DNA of 64,000 nt from Faecalispora sporosphaeroides DSM 1294 (GCA_000383295.1 KB911066.1:1-64000), one strand, 5' to 3'; numbered from the stretch's first letter, positions 15,943-25,114 are shown. Program-made: numbers and translations. The notes: generated by a model not told the origin, from the letters alone.

Positions 15943-17361
15943 TCATCCAATGCTGCCGCTCATTTCGAGCTTGATCAGGTTATTCATTTCCACGGCGTAC
16001 TCCATCGGCAGCTCCTTCGCGATCGGCTCGGCAAAGCCGCTGACGATAATGGAGCGCGCGTCGTCCTCGCTCAGGCCGCGGGTCATCAGGTAGAAGATCG
16101 CTGTGTCGCTGATCCGGCCGATTTTCGCCTCGTGGCCCACGTCGGATTCGTCATTCTGAATGTCCATCACCGGAATGGTATCGGAACGGGATTCGGAATC
16201 CAGCATCAGGGATTCGCATGAAACAGAGGATTTGCTGTGCGCCGCTTCGGGGGTGATGACGACGCTGCTGCGGTAAATGCAGGTTCCGCCGTCCTTCGAG
16301 ATCGATTTGGTGCTGATGCGCGAGCTGGTGTTCGGCGCGGCGTGAATGACCTTCGAGCCGTTGTCAAGGGTCTGGCCCTTGCCGGCAAAGGTGATGCCGG
16401 TAAATTCCGTGCGCGCGCCCTCGCCCTTTAACACGCTCATGGGGTACAGGCAGGAGGTGTTGGAGCCGAACGAACCTGAAACCCACTCGATCGCGCCGCC
16501 CTTTTCAACCAGCGCGCGCTTGGTGTTCAGGTTATACATGTTCTTCGACCAGTTTTCAATGGTGGAGTAGCGCAGGCGGGCATTCTCGCCGACAAACAGC
16601 TCCACGCAGCCCGCGTGCAGGTTGGCGACGTTATATCTCGGGGCGGAACAGCCCTCGATAAAATGCAGGTACGCATTCTTTTCCACAATAATCAGGGTGT
16701 GCTCGAACTGGCCTGCGCCCGGCGCGTTCAACCGGAAGTAAGACTGCAGCGGAATCGTCAGCTTCACTCCCTCGGGAACGTAAACGAATGAGCCGCCGGA
16801 CCACACCGCACCGTGCAAAGCGGCAAATTTATGGTCGCTGGGAGGAACCAGCTTCATAAAGTGCTTGCGGATCATTTCGGCGTACGGGCCGTGCAGCGCG
16901 CTCTCCATATCGGTATAAACAACGCCCTGCGCCTCCACCTCGGCGCGCACGTTGTGGTACACGACCTCGGAATCGTACTGGGCGCCGACGCCCGCGAGCG
17001 AAAGGCGTTCCGCCTGGGGGATGCCCAGGCGTTCAAAAGTGTTTTTGATGTCTTTGGGAACCTGCTCCCATTTGCTGCTCATGCCGGTTTTGGGGCGCAC
17101 ATAGGTCACGATGTGATCCATATCCAAACCGTCGAGAGAGGGGCCCCAGCCGGGCAGGGGCATTTCATTATAAGTGCGCAGGGATTTCTGGCGGAACAGG
17201 CGCATCCATTCCGGGTCCTTCTTCTCAACGGAAATCTGATTTACGATTTCCGGCGTCAGGCCCGAATCGACGGTAAAGGCGGCGTCTACCTTATCCTTTA
17301 CGTCGTAGATGGTTCTGTCTATGTCGTCGACCCTTGTTTTTTCTTCTTCAAAGGCTTTCAA
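15943..17361 (-). CDS. sufB: SufB, Fe-S cluster assembly scaffold subunit
   Basis: A 472-residue SufB, the central scaffold subunit on which the cluster is built. Well-conserved blocks include WGPSLDGLDMDHI, GSFVYVPEGVKL, EGCSAPRYNVANLHAGCVE and MTRGLSEDDARSIIVSGF. It starts with TTG (RBS GGGAGGTG) overlapping the sufC stop by 4 bases. Confidence 0.97.
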   Translation of the reverse strand: MKAFEEEKTRVDDIDRTIYDVKDKVDAAFTVDSGLTPEIVNQISVEKKDPEWMRLFRQKSLRTYNEMPLPGWGPSLDGLDMDHIVTYVRPKTGMSSKWEQVPKDIKNTFERLGIPQAERLSLAGVGAQYDSEVVYHNVRAEVEAQGVVYTDMESALHGPYAEMIRKHFMKLVPPSDHKFAALHGAVWSGGSFVYVPEGVKLTIPLQSYFRLNAPGAGQFEHTLIIVEKNAYLHFIEGCSAPRYNVANLHAGCVELFVGENARLRYSTIENWSKNMYNLNTKRALVEKGGAIEWVSGSFGSNTSCLYPMSVLKGEGARTEFTGITFAGKGQTLDNGSKVIHAAPNTSSRISTKSISKDGGTCIYRSSVVITPEAAHSKSSVSCESLMLDSESRSDTIPVMDIQNDESDVGHEAKIGRISDTAIFYLMTRGLSEDDARSIIVSGFAEPIAKELPMEYAVEMNNLIKLEMSGSIG

Positions 17362-18113
17362 TTGCGGACACCTCCCGCTTCAAAAAACTGGAAGCCCTTT
17401 TCGTTGATTTCCTGAATCAGGCTGCTGCCGCCGGTGTGCACGATCGTGCCGTTCACCAGAACGTGAACGTAGTCCACCTTCAGGCCCTCCAGAATCTTTG
17501 CGTTGTGCGTGATGATCAGCAGGGAATTTTTATCGCTGCGGAACTGGCGGATGCCCTTTGAAACCACCTTTACGGCGTCCACGTCCAGGCCGGAATCCGT
17601 TTCGTCCAAAATCGCCAGCTTGGGGTTGAGCATCAGCATCTGCAGAATTTCCGATTTTTTCTTCTCACCGCCCGAAAAACCGACGTTCAGGTAACGCGAG
17701 GCGTACTCCTGGTCGATTTCCAGCGAATCCATCAGGCCTCTCATTTCCTTTTGGAACTTCAGAATGCGGGGCGCTTCGCCGGTCACCGCTTCGCGGGACA
17801 CGCGCAGAAAGTTGCCCAGCGCGATTCCGGGAACCTCTTCGGGATTCTGGAAGGAGAGAAAAATTCCCTTTTTCGCACGCACGTCGGTCGACTCGTTTGT
17901 GATGTCGTCTCCGTCGAACACGATGCTGCCCTGACAGATATTATATTGCGGATGGCCCATAATGGCATTACCCAGGGTGGATTTTCCCGCGCCGTTGGGG
18001 CCCATCAAAACATGCGTTTCACCGCTGCGGATGGTAAGGTTCAGCTTGTCCAGTATCACCTTATCTTCAACACCCACCTGCAGGTTTTCTACTTTCAGCA
18101 ATTCATGGGACAT
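17358..18113 (-). CDS. sufC: SufC, ATPase of the SufBCD complex
   Basis: A 251-residue ABC-type ATPase that drives the conformational change of SufB-SufD during cluster assembly. Walker A MGPNGAGKST, signature GFSGGEKKKSEI, and Walker B plus D-loop LAILDETDSGLDVDAVK are intact. It is the first gene of sufC-B-D-S-U and lies behind a promoter with tandem repeats at 18169-18231. Confidence 0.97.
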   Translation of the reverse strand: MSHELLKVENLQVGVEDKVILDKLNLTIRSGETHVLMGPNGAGKSTLGNAIMGHPQYNICQGSIVFDGDDITNESTDVRAKKGIFLSFQNPEEVPGIALGNFLRVSREAVTGEAPRILKFQKEMRGLMDSLEIDQEYASRYLNVGFSGGEKKKSEILQMLMLNPKLAILDETDSGLDVDAVKVVSKGIRQFRSDKNSLLIITHNAKILEGLKVDYVHVLVNGTIVHTGGSSLIQEINEKGFQFFEAGGVRN

Positions 18114-18168
18114 GAATGTTCACCTCATTATTGATATAGATTGAATCCGGGTTTGAATGGAGGTTAAT

Positions 18169-18207
18169 GTATACTAAATTCGTATACTTAATTCGCATAT
18201 TTCATTA
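18169..18207. repeat. three tandem 13-bp repeats at the suf promoter
   Basis: Three adjacent 13-mers on the plus strand: GTATACTAAATTC, GTATACTTAATTC and GCATATTTCATTA. The last overlaps the -10 box and the others cover the start and early transcribed region. This layout suits a repressor operator, for example an Rrf2-type Fe-S sensor; no such regulator gene is in the window. Confidence 0.65.
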
Positions 18208-18231
18208 TACCCCATTTTTTACAGGATGCAA
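18204..18231 (-). promoter_or_regulatory. suf operon promoter
   Basis: On the minus strand, -35 TTGCAT (18231-18226), a 16-bp spacer and a perfect -10 TATAAT (18209-18204). The transcript would start near 18197, inside the tandem repeats. Confidence 0.75.
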
Positions 18232-18474
18232 GAGAAAAAACAAAATAAATCCCCCATTTGCGTAAGTTTTTTTCACGAGCAGCGCTTTCCTCCGCGGAGA
18301 CGAACGCATTTCAGCAGATTTTCACACCCGCAGCCCCCATGCGATCCCCCCGAACACACGCGCTCCGCCTGTGTTTTTCCTTTCGGCCGGGGCGGGGGAG
18401 TGTGCGGCCTTTCCCTTTCGATCCGTAGCCGGAGCTCCGGGAGGAACCGCATCATTTTGTTTTATGGGAATCTC
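18232..18474. other. gene-free gap between suf and sigG
   Basis: No gene or RNA motif is recognised. The stretch is C/G-rich with a TTTTTCC tract. A hairpin-like CGGCCGGGGCGGGGG region near 18385 does not form a clear stem. Confidence 0.4.
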
Positions 18475-18503
18475 TGCGAATGAAGCTATCAGTATCTGGC
18501 AAT
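18475..18503 (+). promoter_or_regulatory. candidate forespore (SigF/SigG-type) promoter of sigG
   Basis: GGCAATAAT at 18498-18506 fits the SigF -10 pattern GGnnAnAnT, and GAATG lies 15 bases upstream, close to a SigG/SigF -35. The 12-mer AGTATCTGGCAA here recurs exactly at 19367-19378 after sigG. Suggestive only. Confidence 0.3.
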
Positions 18504-18552
18504 AATGAACGTGTAACAGCCAGAGAGTTTCAGAGTGGAAGGCGGGGGAGTC

Positions 18553-19335
18553 ATGCAGTACAACAAGGTGGAGATCTGCGGAGTGAACACGGCCAAGCTA
18601 AAGGTGCTGACCGAGGCCGAAAAGCAGATGCTGCTGCAAAAAATCAAACACGGAACACCGGCGGAGAAGAAAAAAGCGCGCGAAGAGATGATCAGCGGCA
18701 ATCTAAAGCTCGTTTTGAGCGTCATTCAGCGCTTTACCAACCGGGGAGAAAATCTGGACGATCTGTTTCAGGTGGGGTGTATCGGGCTGATGAAGGCCAT
18801 CGATAATTTCAATCCCGATCTGGAAGTCCGGTTTTCCACCTATGGCGTTCCCATGATCATCGGCGAAATCCGGCGCTATCTGCGCGACAACAACAGCGTC
18901 CGCGTCAGCCGGTCCATGCGCGACACCGCCTACAAGGCGATGCAGATGAAGGAAAAAATGACGGCGGAAAACGGAAAGGAACCAACGGTGAACGAAATCG
19001 CCAAAGCGCTCGGTTTGCAGCGCGAGGATGTCGTTCTGGCCCTGGAGGCGATCGTCGAGCCCGTATCCCTGTATGAACCGGTTTTTTCCGACGGAAACGA
19101 TACGATCTATGTGATGGATCAGGTGGGGGATAAAAACGACGACAGCAACTGGCTGGACGAAATCGCGCTCAAGGAAGCCATCAGCGATTTGAGCGACCGG
19201 GAAAAACGGATTCTCTCCATGCGCTTCTTTCAGGGAAAAACCCAAATGGAGGTCGCGGGGGAAATCGGCATCAGCCAGGCGCAGGTTTCGCGGCTGGAAA
19301 AGGGAGCGCTGGACAAAATCAAAAAAGAGATTTGA
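18553..19335 (+). CDS. sigG: RNA polymerase sporulation sigma factor SigG
   Basis: A 260-residue sigma-70 family factor that directs late forespore transcription. The N-terminus NKVEICGVNTAKLKVLT is diagnostic of SigG. Region 2 (NLKLVLSVIQRFTNRGENLDDLFQ; NPDLEVRFSTYGVPMIIGEIRR), region 3 and the region 4 HTH (GEIGISQAQVSRLEKGALDKI) are complete. The ATG at 18553 is preferred for homology, with GGAAGG 11 bases upstream. spoIIGA and sigE, often upstream in Firmicutes, are not here; ylmC follows. Confidence 0.95.
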   Translation: MQYNKVEICGVNTAKLKVLTEAEKQMLLQKIKHGTPAEKKKAREEMISGNLKLVLSVIQRFTNRGENLDDLFQVGCIGLMKAIDNFNPDLEVRFSTYGVPMIIGEIRRYLRDNNSVRVSRSMRDTAYKAMQMKEKMTAENGKEPTVNEIAKALGLQREDVVLALEAIVEPVSLYEPVFSDGNDTIYVMDQVGDKNDDSNWLDEIALKEAISDLSDREKRILSMRFFQGKTQMEVAGEIGISQAQVSRLEKGALDKIKKEI

Positions 19336-19541
19336 TCCCTTTTTTCAAATGATACAACCGTACCTTAGTATCTGGCAAAAAGCGCAGAAAATGATTTTAA
19401 AATAGAAAAAAGGACGTTTTTTCTTCCCGTTTCTTTGGTGCGGGAAGAAAATTTGCTTTCAACCGGCACATCGATTTGTCCGCGGGTGTTAAAAGGCACC
19501 GATGGATGAATATAGATAGCATCAGGCGGGAGGTGTGCCTG

Positions 19542-19829
19542 ATGACGAATTGCAGAATGGCCGATATGAGGAACAAAGAGGTGATCAGCATCAAAGACGG
19601 CACCAGACTTGGCGCCGTAAACGACATTGAGATTGAACTGAAAACAGCGAGAATCAGTGCAATCATTATTTATGGCCGGCTGAAGTGGCTGGGCCTTCTG
19701 GGCCGGGAGGACGATATCGTCATCCGATGGGAGGATATTCAGATCATTGGGGAGGAGACGGTTCTGGTGGATTTTTCGGTACCGTTCCGCCCGAAAAAGC
19801 GGTTTGGCAGCGGCTGGTTCCACACGTGA
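19542..19829 (+). CDS. ylmC: YlmC/YmxH-family sporulation protein (PRC-barrel)
   Basis: A 95-residue single PRC-barrel protein (RMADMRNKEVISIKDGTRLG... VNDIEIELKTARISAIIIYGR... REDDIVIRWEDIQIIGEETVLV). The family is linked to sporulation in Firmicutes and is often next to sigG, as here. The start at 19542 follows GGGAGG. The molecular function is unknown. Confidence 0.88.
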   Translation: MTNCRMADMRNKEVISIKDGTRLGAVNDIEIELKTARISAIIIYGRLKWLGLLGREDDIVIRWEDIQIIGEETVLVDFSVPFRPKKRFGSGWFHT

Positions 19830-19857
19830 TAAAATTCGCGGAAAATCAGGAAAAAAC

Positions 19858-19886
19858 TTGCCAAATCCTCTGTGCCGTGCTATAAT
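19858..19886 (+). promoter_or_regulatory. strong promoter of rpsB-tsf
   Basis: TTGCCA at 19858-19863, a 17-bp spacer, and TATAAT at 19881-19886. The spacing is optimal, as expected for ribosomal protein genes. Confidence 0.8.
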
Positions 19887-19904
19887 ACTCCAGTAAATCA
19901 CACA

Positions 19905-19964
19905 CGCCGCGCTTTGACGCAATGGTGCCCTTCGCGGGTTTCCCGTCAAAATAAAGGTGCGGCG
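19905..19964 (+). promoter_or_regulatory. structured 5' leader of rpsB, candidate S2 autoregulatory element
   Basis: Nested stems: outer CGCCGC (19905-19910) with GCGGCG (19959-19964), middle TTTGACG (19913-19919) with CGTCAAA (19944-19950), and an inner CCC-TTCGC-GGG hairpin. It ends shortly before the RBS AAGGAGG, so S2 binding could block initiation. Regulation is inferred from position. Confidence 0.5.
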
Positions 19965-19991
19965 GCGGAATAACCAAGGAGGATTTTTCGT

Positions 19992-20723
19992 ATGGCAGTC
20001 GTATCTATGAAACAGCTTTTGGAGGCCGGCGTGCATTTCGGCCACCAGACCAGAAGATGGAACCCCAAAATGGCGGAATACATCTTCACCGAGCGCAACG
20101 GCATCTACATCATTGACCTGCAGAAGACCGTAAAGAAGCTCGAAGAGGCTTACAGCTTTGTCCGCACCCTTTCTGAAGAGGGCAAGCCGGTGCTGTTTGT
20201 CGGCACAAAGAAGCAGGCTCAGGATTCTGTTCGTGAAGAGGCGGAGCGCGCAGGCGCTTATTATGTGAATGCCCGCTGGCTGGGCGGCATGCTCACCAAC
20301 TTCCGCACCATTCGCCGCAGAATTGACCGCCTGAACCAGCTCAAGACCATGGAAGAAGACGGAACCTTCGACCTGCTCCCCAAGAAGGAAGTGGTAAAGC
20401 TCCGTTTGGAAATTGAAAAGCTCGAGAAATTCCTCGGCGGCATCAAAGACATGCGTCAGATCCCCGGCGCTCTGTTTATCGTAGACCCCCGCAAGGAGCG
20501 CATTGCGGTAGCGGAAGCGAAGAAGCTCGGCATCCCGATCGTTGCGATTGTCGATACGAACTGCGATCCCGATGAGATCGACTATGTCATCCCCGGCAAC
20601 GACGATGCGATTCGTGCGGTCAAGCTGATTTCCGCAACGATGGCCAACGCGATTGCAGAGGGCAGAGAGGGCCGTATGGGCGCTGCCGCCGCACAGGAAA
20701 AAGAAGAGGCGCAGGCTGAATAA
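19992..20723 (+). CDS. rpsB: 30S ribosomal protein S2
   Basis: A 243-residue S2 that joins the 30S late and binds S1. It has the canonical start [21 protein letters not shown] and the signatures [22 protein letters not shown] and [23 protein letters not shown]. First gene of the rpsB-tsf-pyrH-frr cluster found across Firmicutes. Confidence 0.98.
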   Translation: MAVVSMKQLLEAGVHFGHQTRRWNPKMAEYIFTERNGIYIIDLQKTVKKLEEAYSFVRTLSEEGKPVLFVGTKKQAQDSVREEAERAGAYYVNARWLGGMLTNFRTIRRRIDRLNQLKTMEEDGTFDLLPKKEVVKLRLEIEKLEKFLGGIKDMRQIPGALFIVDPRKERIAVAEAKKLGIPIVAIVDTNCDPDEIDYVIPGNDDAIRAVKLISATMANAIAEGREGRMGAAAAQEKEEAQAE

Positions 20724-20754
20724 GCCGCTTTAACAGCTCTAAGTTGAGAGAAAG

Positions 20755-20785
20755 ATACCCGCCTGATTTCAGACGGGTATTTTTT
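20755..20785 (+). terminator. terminator/attenuator between rpsB and tsf
   Basis: ATACCCGCCT (20755-20764) pairs with AGACGGGTAT (20771-20780) with one mismatch, followed by TTTTT. It is probably leaky and sets the S2:EF-Ts ratio. Confidence 0.75.
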
Positions 20786-20975
20786 GAGGATGCTGTGCCG
20801 CAGGCGCTGCGCGCCCGCTGGGGCACCGCGGCCGCAGGGCGGCGGTACCCCGCTTCGCAAGGGAAGGGGATGCCGCAGCGGCGTGTTTCGCCTGTGGTAT
20901 CATAGATTTTCAAAGGTACCACAGGCCGTGCAGCGGCTGTGATGCCGCAACACAATAGAATCGGAGGAAAAGAAA
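20786..20975 (+). promoter_or_regulatory. structured leader upstream of tsf
   Basis: 190 GC-rich bases with no reading frame of note. A perfect 10-bp hairpin, GCCTGTGGTA (20890-20899) with TACCACAGGC (20917-20926), is flanked by repeated ATGCCGCAGCGGC / GTGCAGCGGC / ATGCCGC blocks that can pair with each other. No sigma-A promoter is obvious. It could be a processed intercistronic RNA or a regulatory leader. Confidence 0.4.
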
Positions 20976-21890
20976 ATGGCTTTTACAGCAAAAGATGTAG
21001 CAACGCTTCGCGAGAGAACCGGCTGCGGAATGATGGATTGTAAAAAAGCTTTGACAGAATCAAACGGCGACATGGAAGCCGCGGTCGATATCCTCAGAGA
21101 AAAGGGTCTGGCTGCCGCAACCAAAAAATCCGGCCGCATCGCGGCGGAGGGCGTGGCGTACGCGCAGGTAAACGCTCTGGGCAATGTTGCCGTAGTGGTG
21201 GAAGTAAATGCGGAAACCGACTTTGTTGCCAAGAATGCCGAGTTCCAGGCGTTTGTTAAGACGGTGGCCGACACGGTAGAAGAGCAGAATCCCGCGGATG
21301 TGGACGCCCTGCTGAATCTTACCGCTTTCGGTACCGATAAGAAGGTCGACGATCTTCTCAAAGAGAAGATTCAGACGATCGGCGAGAACATCAAGATCCG
21401 CCGCTTTGTCCGCATGGAAGGCCCCGTTGTGAGCTATGTGCATGCGAACGGCAGAATCGGTGTTATTGTAAAGTTCAACACCTCTGCGGAAATTGCCGCA
21501 AAGCCCGAGTTCCAGGAGTATGCCAAGAATATTGCGATGCAGGTAGCCGCGGCGAATCCGTCCTACCTCGACGAAAAGGCTGTTCCGGCTGACGTGGTGG
21601 AGCACGAGAAGAAGATTCTCACCGAGCAGGTCATCAACGACGGCAAGCCCGCCGCAATTGCGGAGAAGATCGTTGTGGGCCGTCTGTCCAAGTTCTTCAA
21701 GGACATTTGCCTGGTAGATCAGGTTTATGTCAAGGACAGCGACAAGAACGTTCAGCAGTATACCGATTCCGTAGCCAAGGAGCTTGGCGGCGAAATCAGC
21801 ATCGCGGCGTTTGCCCGCTTTGAAAAGGGCGAGGGCCTCGAGAAAAAAGAAGATAATTTTGCGGACGAAGTCGCCAGCATGGTGAAATAA
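20976..21890 (+). CDS. tsf: elongation factor Ts
   Basis: A 304-residue EF-Ts, the GDP/GTP exchange factor of EF-Tu. The N-terminal UBA-like region ATLRERTGCGMMDCKKAL and the core motif VEVNAETDFVAKN are diagnostic. RBS CGGAGG. A strong terminator follows at 21914, so pyrH is probably transcribed separately. Confidence 0.98.
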   Translation: MAFTAKDVATLRERTGCGMMDCKKALTESNGDMEAAVDILREKGLAAATKKSGRIAAEGVAYAQVNALGNVAVVVEVNAETDFVAKNAEFQAFVKTVADTVEEQNPADVDALLNLTAFGTDKKVDDLLKEKIQTIGENIKIRRFVRMEGPVVSYVHANGRIGVIVKFNTSAEIAAKPEFQEYAKNIAMQVAAANPSYLDEKAVPADVVEHEKKILTEQVINDGKPAAIAEKIVVGRLSKFFKDICLVDQVYVKDSDKNVQQYTDSVAKELGGEISIAAFARFEKGEGLEKKEDNFADEVASMVK

Positions 21891-21913
21891 TCCGTTTTTA
21901 CAGCGATGCTTTT

Positions 21914-21947
21914 AAAAGGCGCGGAAAAGCTTTTCCGCGCCTTTTTT
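21914..21947 (+). terminator. Rho-independent terminator after tsf
   Basis: A perfect 15-bp stem (21914-21928 with 21931-21945, core GGCGCGG) ends in TTTTTT. Confidence 0.92.
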
Positions 21948-22099
21948 GCGGTCATGGCGGCGAATTGCAAAATTATTGTGAACAATGCGTATCGGGAATA
22001 AGAATATTGGCAATCCTCTTGTGAAAACGGGCGATTAAGGCTTTACTTTCTATTTCTCCTATTGTAAAATATAGTAAAATCATAATGGGGTGTTATGAA

Positions 22100-22804
22100 T
22101 TGCAACCTAAATATAAAAGAGTTCTGTTAAAGCTCAGCGGCGAGTCGCTGGCCGGCGGAAAAGAGCATGGTATTGATTTTGATACGGTGCTGAAGATTTG
22201 TGCGCCGATCAAGGCCTGCGCGGATTTGGGAGTTCAGATCGGCATCGTTGTGGGCGGCGGCAACTTCTGGCGCGGCCGCAGCAGCGGAAAGATGGATCGC
22301 ACCAGAGCCGACCACATGGGCATGCTGGCGACGGTGATCAACGCGCTCGGCGTGGCGGATGCCCTCGAGCAGCTGGGCGTGCCTGTACGGGTGCAGACCG
22401 CAATCACCATGCAGCAGGTCGCGGAGCCCTATATCCGCAACCGTGCGGTGCGCCACCTGGAAAAGGGGCGCGTTGTGGTGTTCGGCTGCGGCACCGGCAA
22501 TCCGTTTTTCTCTACCGATACGGCGGCTTCCCTGCGCGCTGCGGAAATTGACGCCGATATTATCATGAAGGCCACTCTCGTGGACGGTGTGTACGACAGC
22601 GACCCCAAACTGAACGAAACGGCGGTAAAGTTCGACTCCCTTTCGTTTATGGATGTTCTGAATAAGGACCTGCATGTTATGGACAGTACGGCGGCCACCT
22701 TGTGCAAGGACAACGATATTCCGATTCTGGTGTTCAGCATCGCGGACCCCGAGAATATTCTGCGGGCCGTGTGCGGCGAGCCGATTGGAACGCTGGTAAA
22801 ATAA
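22100..22804 (+). CDS. pyrH: UMP kinase
   Basis: A 234-residue bacterial UMP kinase (amino-acid kinase fold) that makes UDP. Motifs: [41 protein letters not shown] and [13 protein letters not shown]. The start is set at TTG 22100 because GGGGTG lies about 8 bases upstream and the family usually starts a few residues before YKR; the ATG at 22085 has no RBS but cannot be excluded. frr follows 39 bases downstream. Confidence 0.95.
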   Translation: MQPKYKRVLLKLSGESLAGGKEHGIDFDTVLKICAPIKACADLGVQIGIVVGGGNFWRGRSSGKMDRTRADHMGMLATVINALGVADALEQLGVPVRVQTAITMQQVAEPYIRNRAVRHLEKGRVVVFGCGTGNPFFSTDTAASLRAAEIDADIIMKATLVDGVYDSDPKLNETAVKFDSLSFMDVLNKDLHVMDSTAATLCKDNDIPILVFSIADPENILRAVCGEPIGTLVK

Positions 22805-22843
22805 TTGATTTTACAAAAGCAAAAGTGAGAAAGGAAGATTGTA

Positions 22844-23398
22844 ATGCAAGAGGTACTGACCCAAGCGGAAACCAAAATGAAGAAAACTCTTTCCGTCCTG
22901 ACCAATGAGTACGCCACGATCCGGGCAGGCCGGGCCAACCCCGCAGTTCTGGATAAAATTATGGTGGATTATTACGGCACCCCTACGGCGGTGAACCAGC
23001 TGGCGGCGATTTCGGTGTCGGAGGCGCGGCTTTTGACCATTCAGCCGTGGGACGCTTCCTCTGTGCGCGCGATCGAAAAAGCGATCCTCAGCTCCGAGCT
23101 CGGCATCAACCCCCAGAGCGACGGCAAGGTGATCCGCCTGATGTTCCCGCAGCTGACCGAGGAGCGCCGCCGCGAGATAACGAAGGATATCGCCAAAATG
23201 TCTGAAGAAGCCAAGGTGGCTGTGCGCGCCATTCGCCGCGATGCGATTGAAAAGCTCAAGGCAAAGAAGAAGACCGCCGAAATCACCGAGGATGATCTGA
23301 AGCAGGGCGAGAAAAAAACGCAGGATTTAACCGATAAGTACTGCAAGGAAATTGACATACTATTTGAAAAGAAGCAGAAAGAAATTATGGAGATATAA
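22844..23398 (+). CDS. frr: ribosome recycling factor
   Basis: A 184-residue RRF that splits post-termination ribosomes with EF-G. Hallmarks are the N-terminal helix ending in RAGRANPAVLDKI, YYGTPTAVNQLA, and NPQSDGKVIRLMFPQLTEERR. Length is standard. RBS AAAGGAAG. It lies in the pyrH-frr-uppS-cdsA run. Confidence 0.98.
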   Translation: MQEVLTQAETKMKKTLSVLTNEYATIRAGRANPAVLDKIMVDYYGTPTAVNQLAAISVSEARLLTIQPWDASSVRAIEKAILSSELGINPQSDGKVIRLMFPQLTEERRREITKDIAKMSEEAKVAVRAIRRDAIEKLKAKKKTAEITEDDLKQGEKKTQDLTDKYCKEIDILFEKKQKEIMEI

Positions 23399-23407
23399 AA
23401 CCGGCTT

Positions 23408-24133
23408 ATGAATCATGTGTTAGACCAGGCGCAGGCCGGAATGCCTCGGCATTTGGGCATTATAATGGACGGCAACGGCCGCTGGGCGAAAAAGCGCGGG
23501 CTCCCGCGCACGGCCGGTCATACGGCCGGGGCGGCTAATTTTAAAAAGATCACCCGGTACTGTGCGTCCATCGGGATCGAATATCTGACAATATACGCGT
23601 TTTCCACGGAAAACTGGAAGCGTCCATCCGATGAAATCGAAGCGCTGCTGAAGATTTTTCAGCAGTATCTGGAAGAAGCTCTGCAGGATTTTCTGGGTGA
23701 AAATATCCGTGTCAATTTCATTGGGGACGTTTCCGTATTTCCTGAAAATCTGCAAAGCCTGTTTGCCCGTACGGAAGCGGTATCCGCCGATAAAACGGGG
23801 ATGGTTCTGAATATTGCGATGAATTACGGCGGCCGCGCGGAGTTGACCCACGCGGTTCACCTTTTGGCGGAGCAGGTGCAGAGAGGCGCCCTTCTGCCGG
23901 AGCAGATTACGGAGGATGTGATTTCGCAGTACCTTTATACGGCCGGCCAGCCGGACCCGGATCTGGTGCTGCGCCCCAGCGGAGAATTCCGTATTTCCAA
24001 TTTTCTGTTATGGCAGTCGGCCTATACGGAGTATATTATTATGGATAAACTCTGGCCGGATTTTACGACCCGAGACCTTGACAGTGCCTTGCAGGAGTTT
24101 TCAAATCGAAACAGGCGCTTTGGGGGGATTTGA
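23408..24133 (+). CDS. uppS: undecaprenyl diphosphate synthase (isoprenyl transferase)
   Basis: A 241-residue cis-prenyltransferase making the C55 lipid carrier for peptidoglycan. IIMDGNGRWAKKRG carries the catalytic Asp, followed by AFSTENWKRP, and the C-terminal DLVLRPSGEFRISNFLLWQSAYTE closes the family signature. No clear RBS precedes the ATG at 23408; an ATG at 23441 is also possible. It starts 9 bases after frr, so coupling is likely. Confidence 0.96.
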   Translation: MNHVLDQAQAGMPRHLGIIMDGNGRWAKKRGLPRTAGHTAGAANFKKITRYCASIGIEYLTIYAFSTENWKRPSDEIEALLKIFQQYLEEALQDFLGENIRVNFIGDVSVFPENLQSLFARTEAVSADKTGMVLNIAMNYGGRAELTHAVHLLAEQVQRGALLPEQITEDVISQYLYTAGQPDPDLVLRPSGEFRISNFLLWQSAYTEYIIMDKLWPDFTTRDLDSALQEFSNRNRRFGGI

Positions 24134-24134
24134 T

Positions 24135-24959
24135 TTGAAAAATCGAGTGATGTCCGGAGTCGTTTTGGTTCTGTTTCTGGCGGCGATCGTTGTGTTCAAC
24201 GTTCGTTTTCCCCCTGCGCTGAATCTGGCCGTCGCCCTCATTTCGGTTTTGGCAATCAATGAGCTGATTCAGGCACTGGGGATCGCAAAGCAGTATGTCC
24301 TGGTGGTTCCCAGCCTGCTGTTTGCAGCGGTACTGTTTTTTGTGCCGGTCGGGCTGGGAACACAGACCGCTTATTATGTATACACCGTGGTCATGTTCGC
24401 GGTGCTCATCGCCTTCAACGGCACGATTTCGTTCCATCATCTGATCGTGCTGTACAGCATGACCCTCATGATTCCCACGATGCTGGGAACCATTCTTGGT
24501 CTGCGTGAATTTGACGACAGACACGGCATGTTCTACGTAATCATTGCGATTTTTTCCGCCTGGATTTCCGATACCGGCGCGTTCGCCGCGGGCAGCCTGT
24601 GGGGGCGGCACAAGCTGTGTCCCAAGATCAGCCCGAAAAAAACGGTGGAGGGCGTTATCGGCGGCCTTGTGCTGAACGTAGCCGCCATGCTGGTGTTCGG
24701 GTATGTTTTTCAGGTGTTCTTTTATGCCTATCAGGTCAATGTGTCTTATCTTTCGCTGCTGCTGATCGGCGTTGGCGGCGCGGTGATGTCTGTGCTGGGC
24801 GACTTGATCTTCTCGCTCATCAAGCGCAGCTGCCACATTAAGGATTTTGGGGAGCTGATCCCCGGGCACGGCGGAATTTTGGACCGGTTCGACAGCGTGA
24901 TCTTCGTGTCGCCGTTTGTTTATCTGCTGGTTCAGGTGCTGCCGGTTGTCGTGCACTGA
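24135..24959 (+). CDS. cdsA: phosphatidate cytidylyltransferase
   Basis: A 274-residue multi-pass membrane enzyme that forms CDP-diacylglycerol. The C-terminal CDS signature is complete in SLIKRSCHIKDFGELIPGHGG followed by ILDRFDSV. The TTG start at 24135 follows GGGGG and comes right after the uppS stop; the frame back to 24078 would overlap uppS and lacks an RBS. Confidence 0.95.
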   Translation: MKNRVMSGVVLVLFLAAIVVFNVRFPPALNLAVALISVLAINELIQALGIAKQYVLVVPSLLFAAVLFFVPVGLGTQTAYYVYTVVMFAVLIAFNGTISFHHLIVLYSMTLMIPTMLGTILGLREFDDRHGMFYVIIAIFSAWISDTGAFAAGSLWGRHKLCPKISPKKTVEGVIGGLVLNVAAMLVFGYVFQVFFYAYQVNVSYLSLLLIGVGGAVMSVLGDLIFSLIKRSCHIKDFGELIPGHGGILDRFDSVIFVSPFVYLLVQVLPVVVH

Positions 24960-25114
24960 TTATTTTTGCAAAACGGGTAAAAAATAATGGTGCCTCTTCA
25001 ACAGCGGCTTTGCGCGAAAATATTATTTTTCTCATCACAGGCGGAAGAAGCCTTCCGGTTTATTTGAAACGGAATTCCGTTGGGTGAGAGATCGAAACAG
25101 ATTGGTGAATACGA

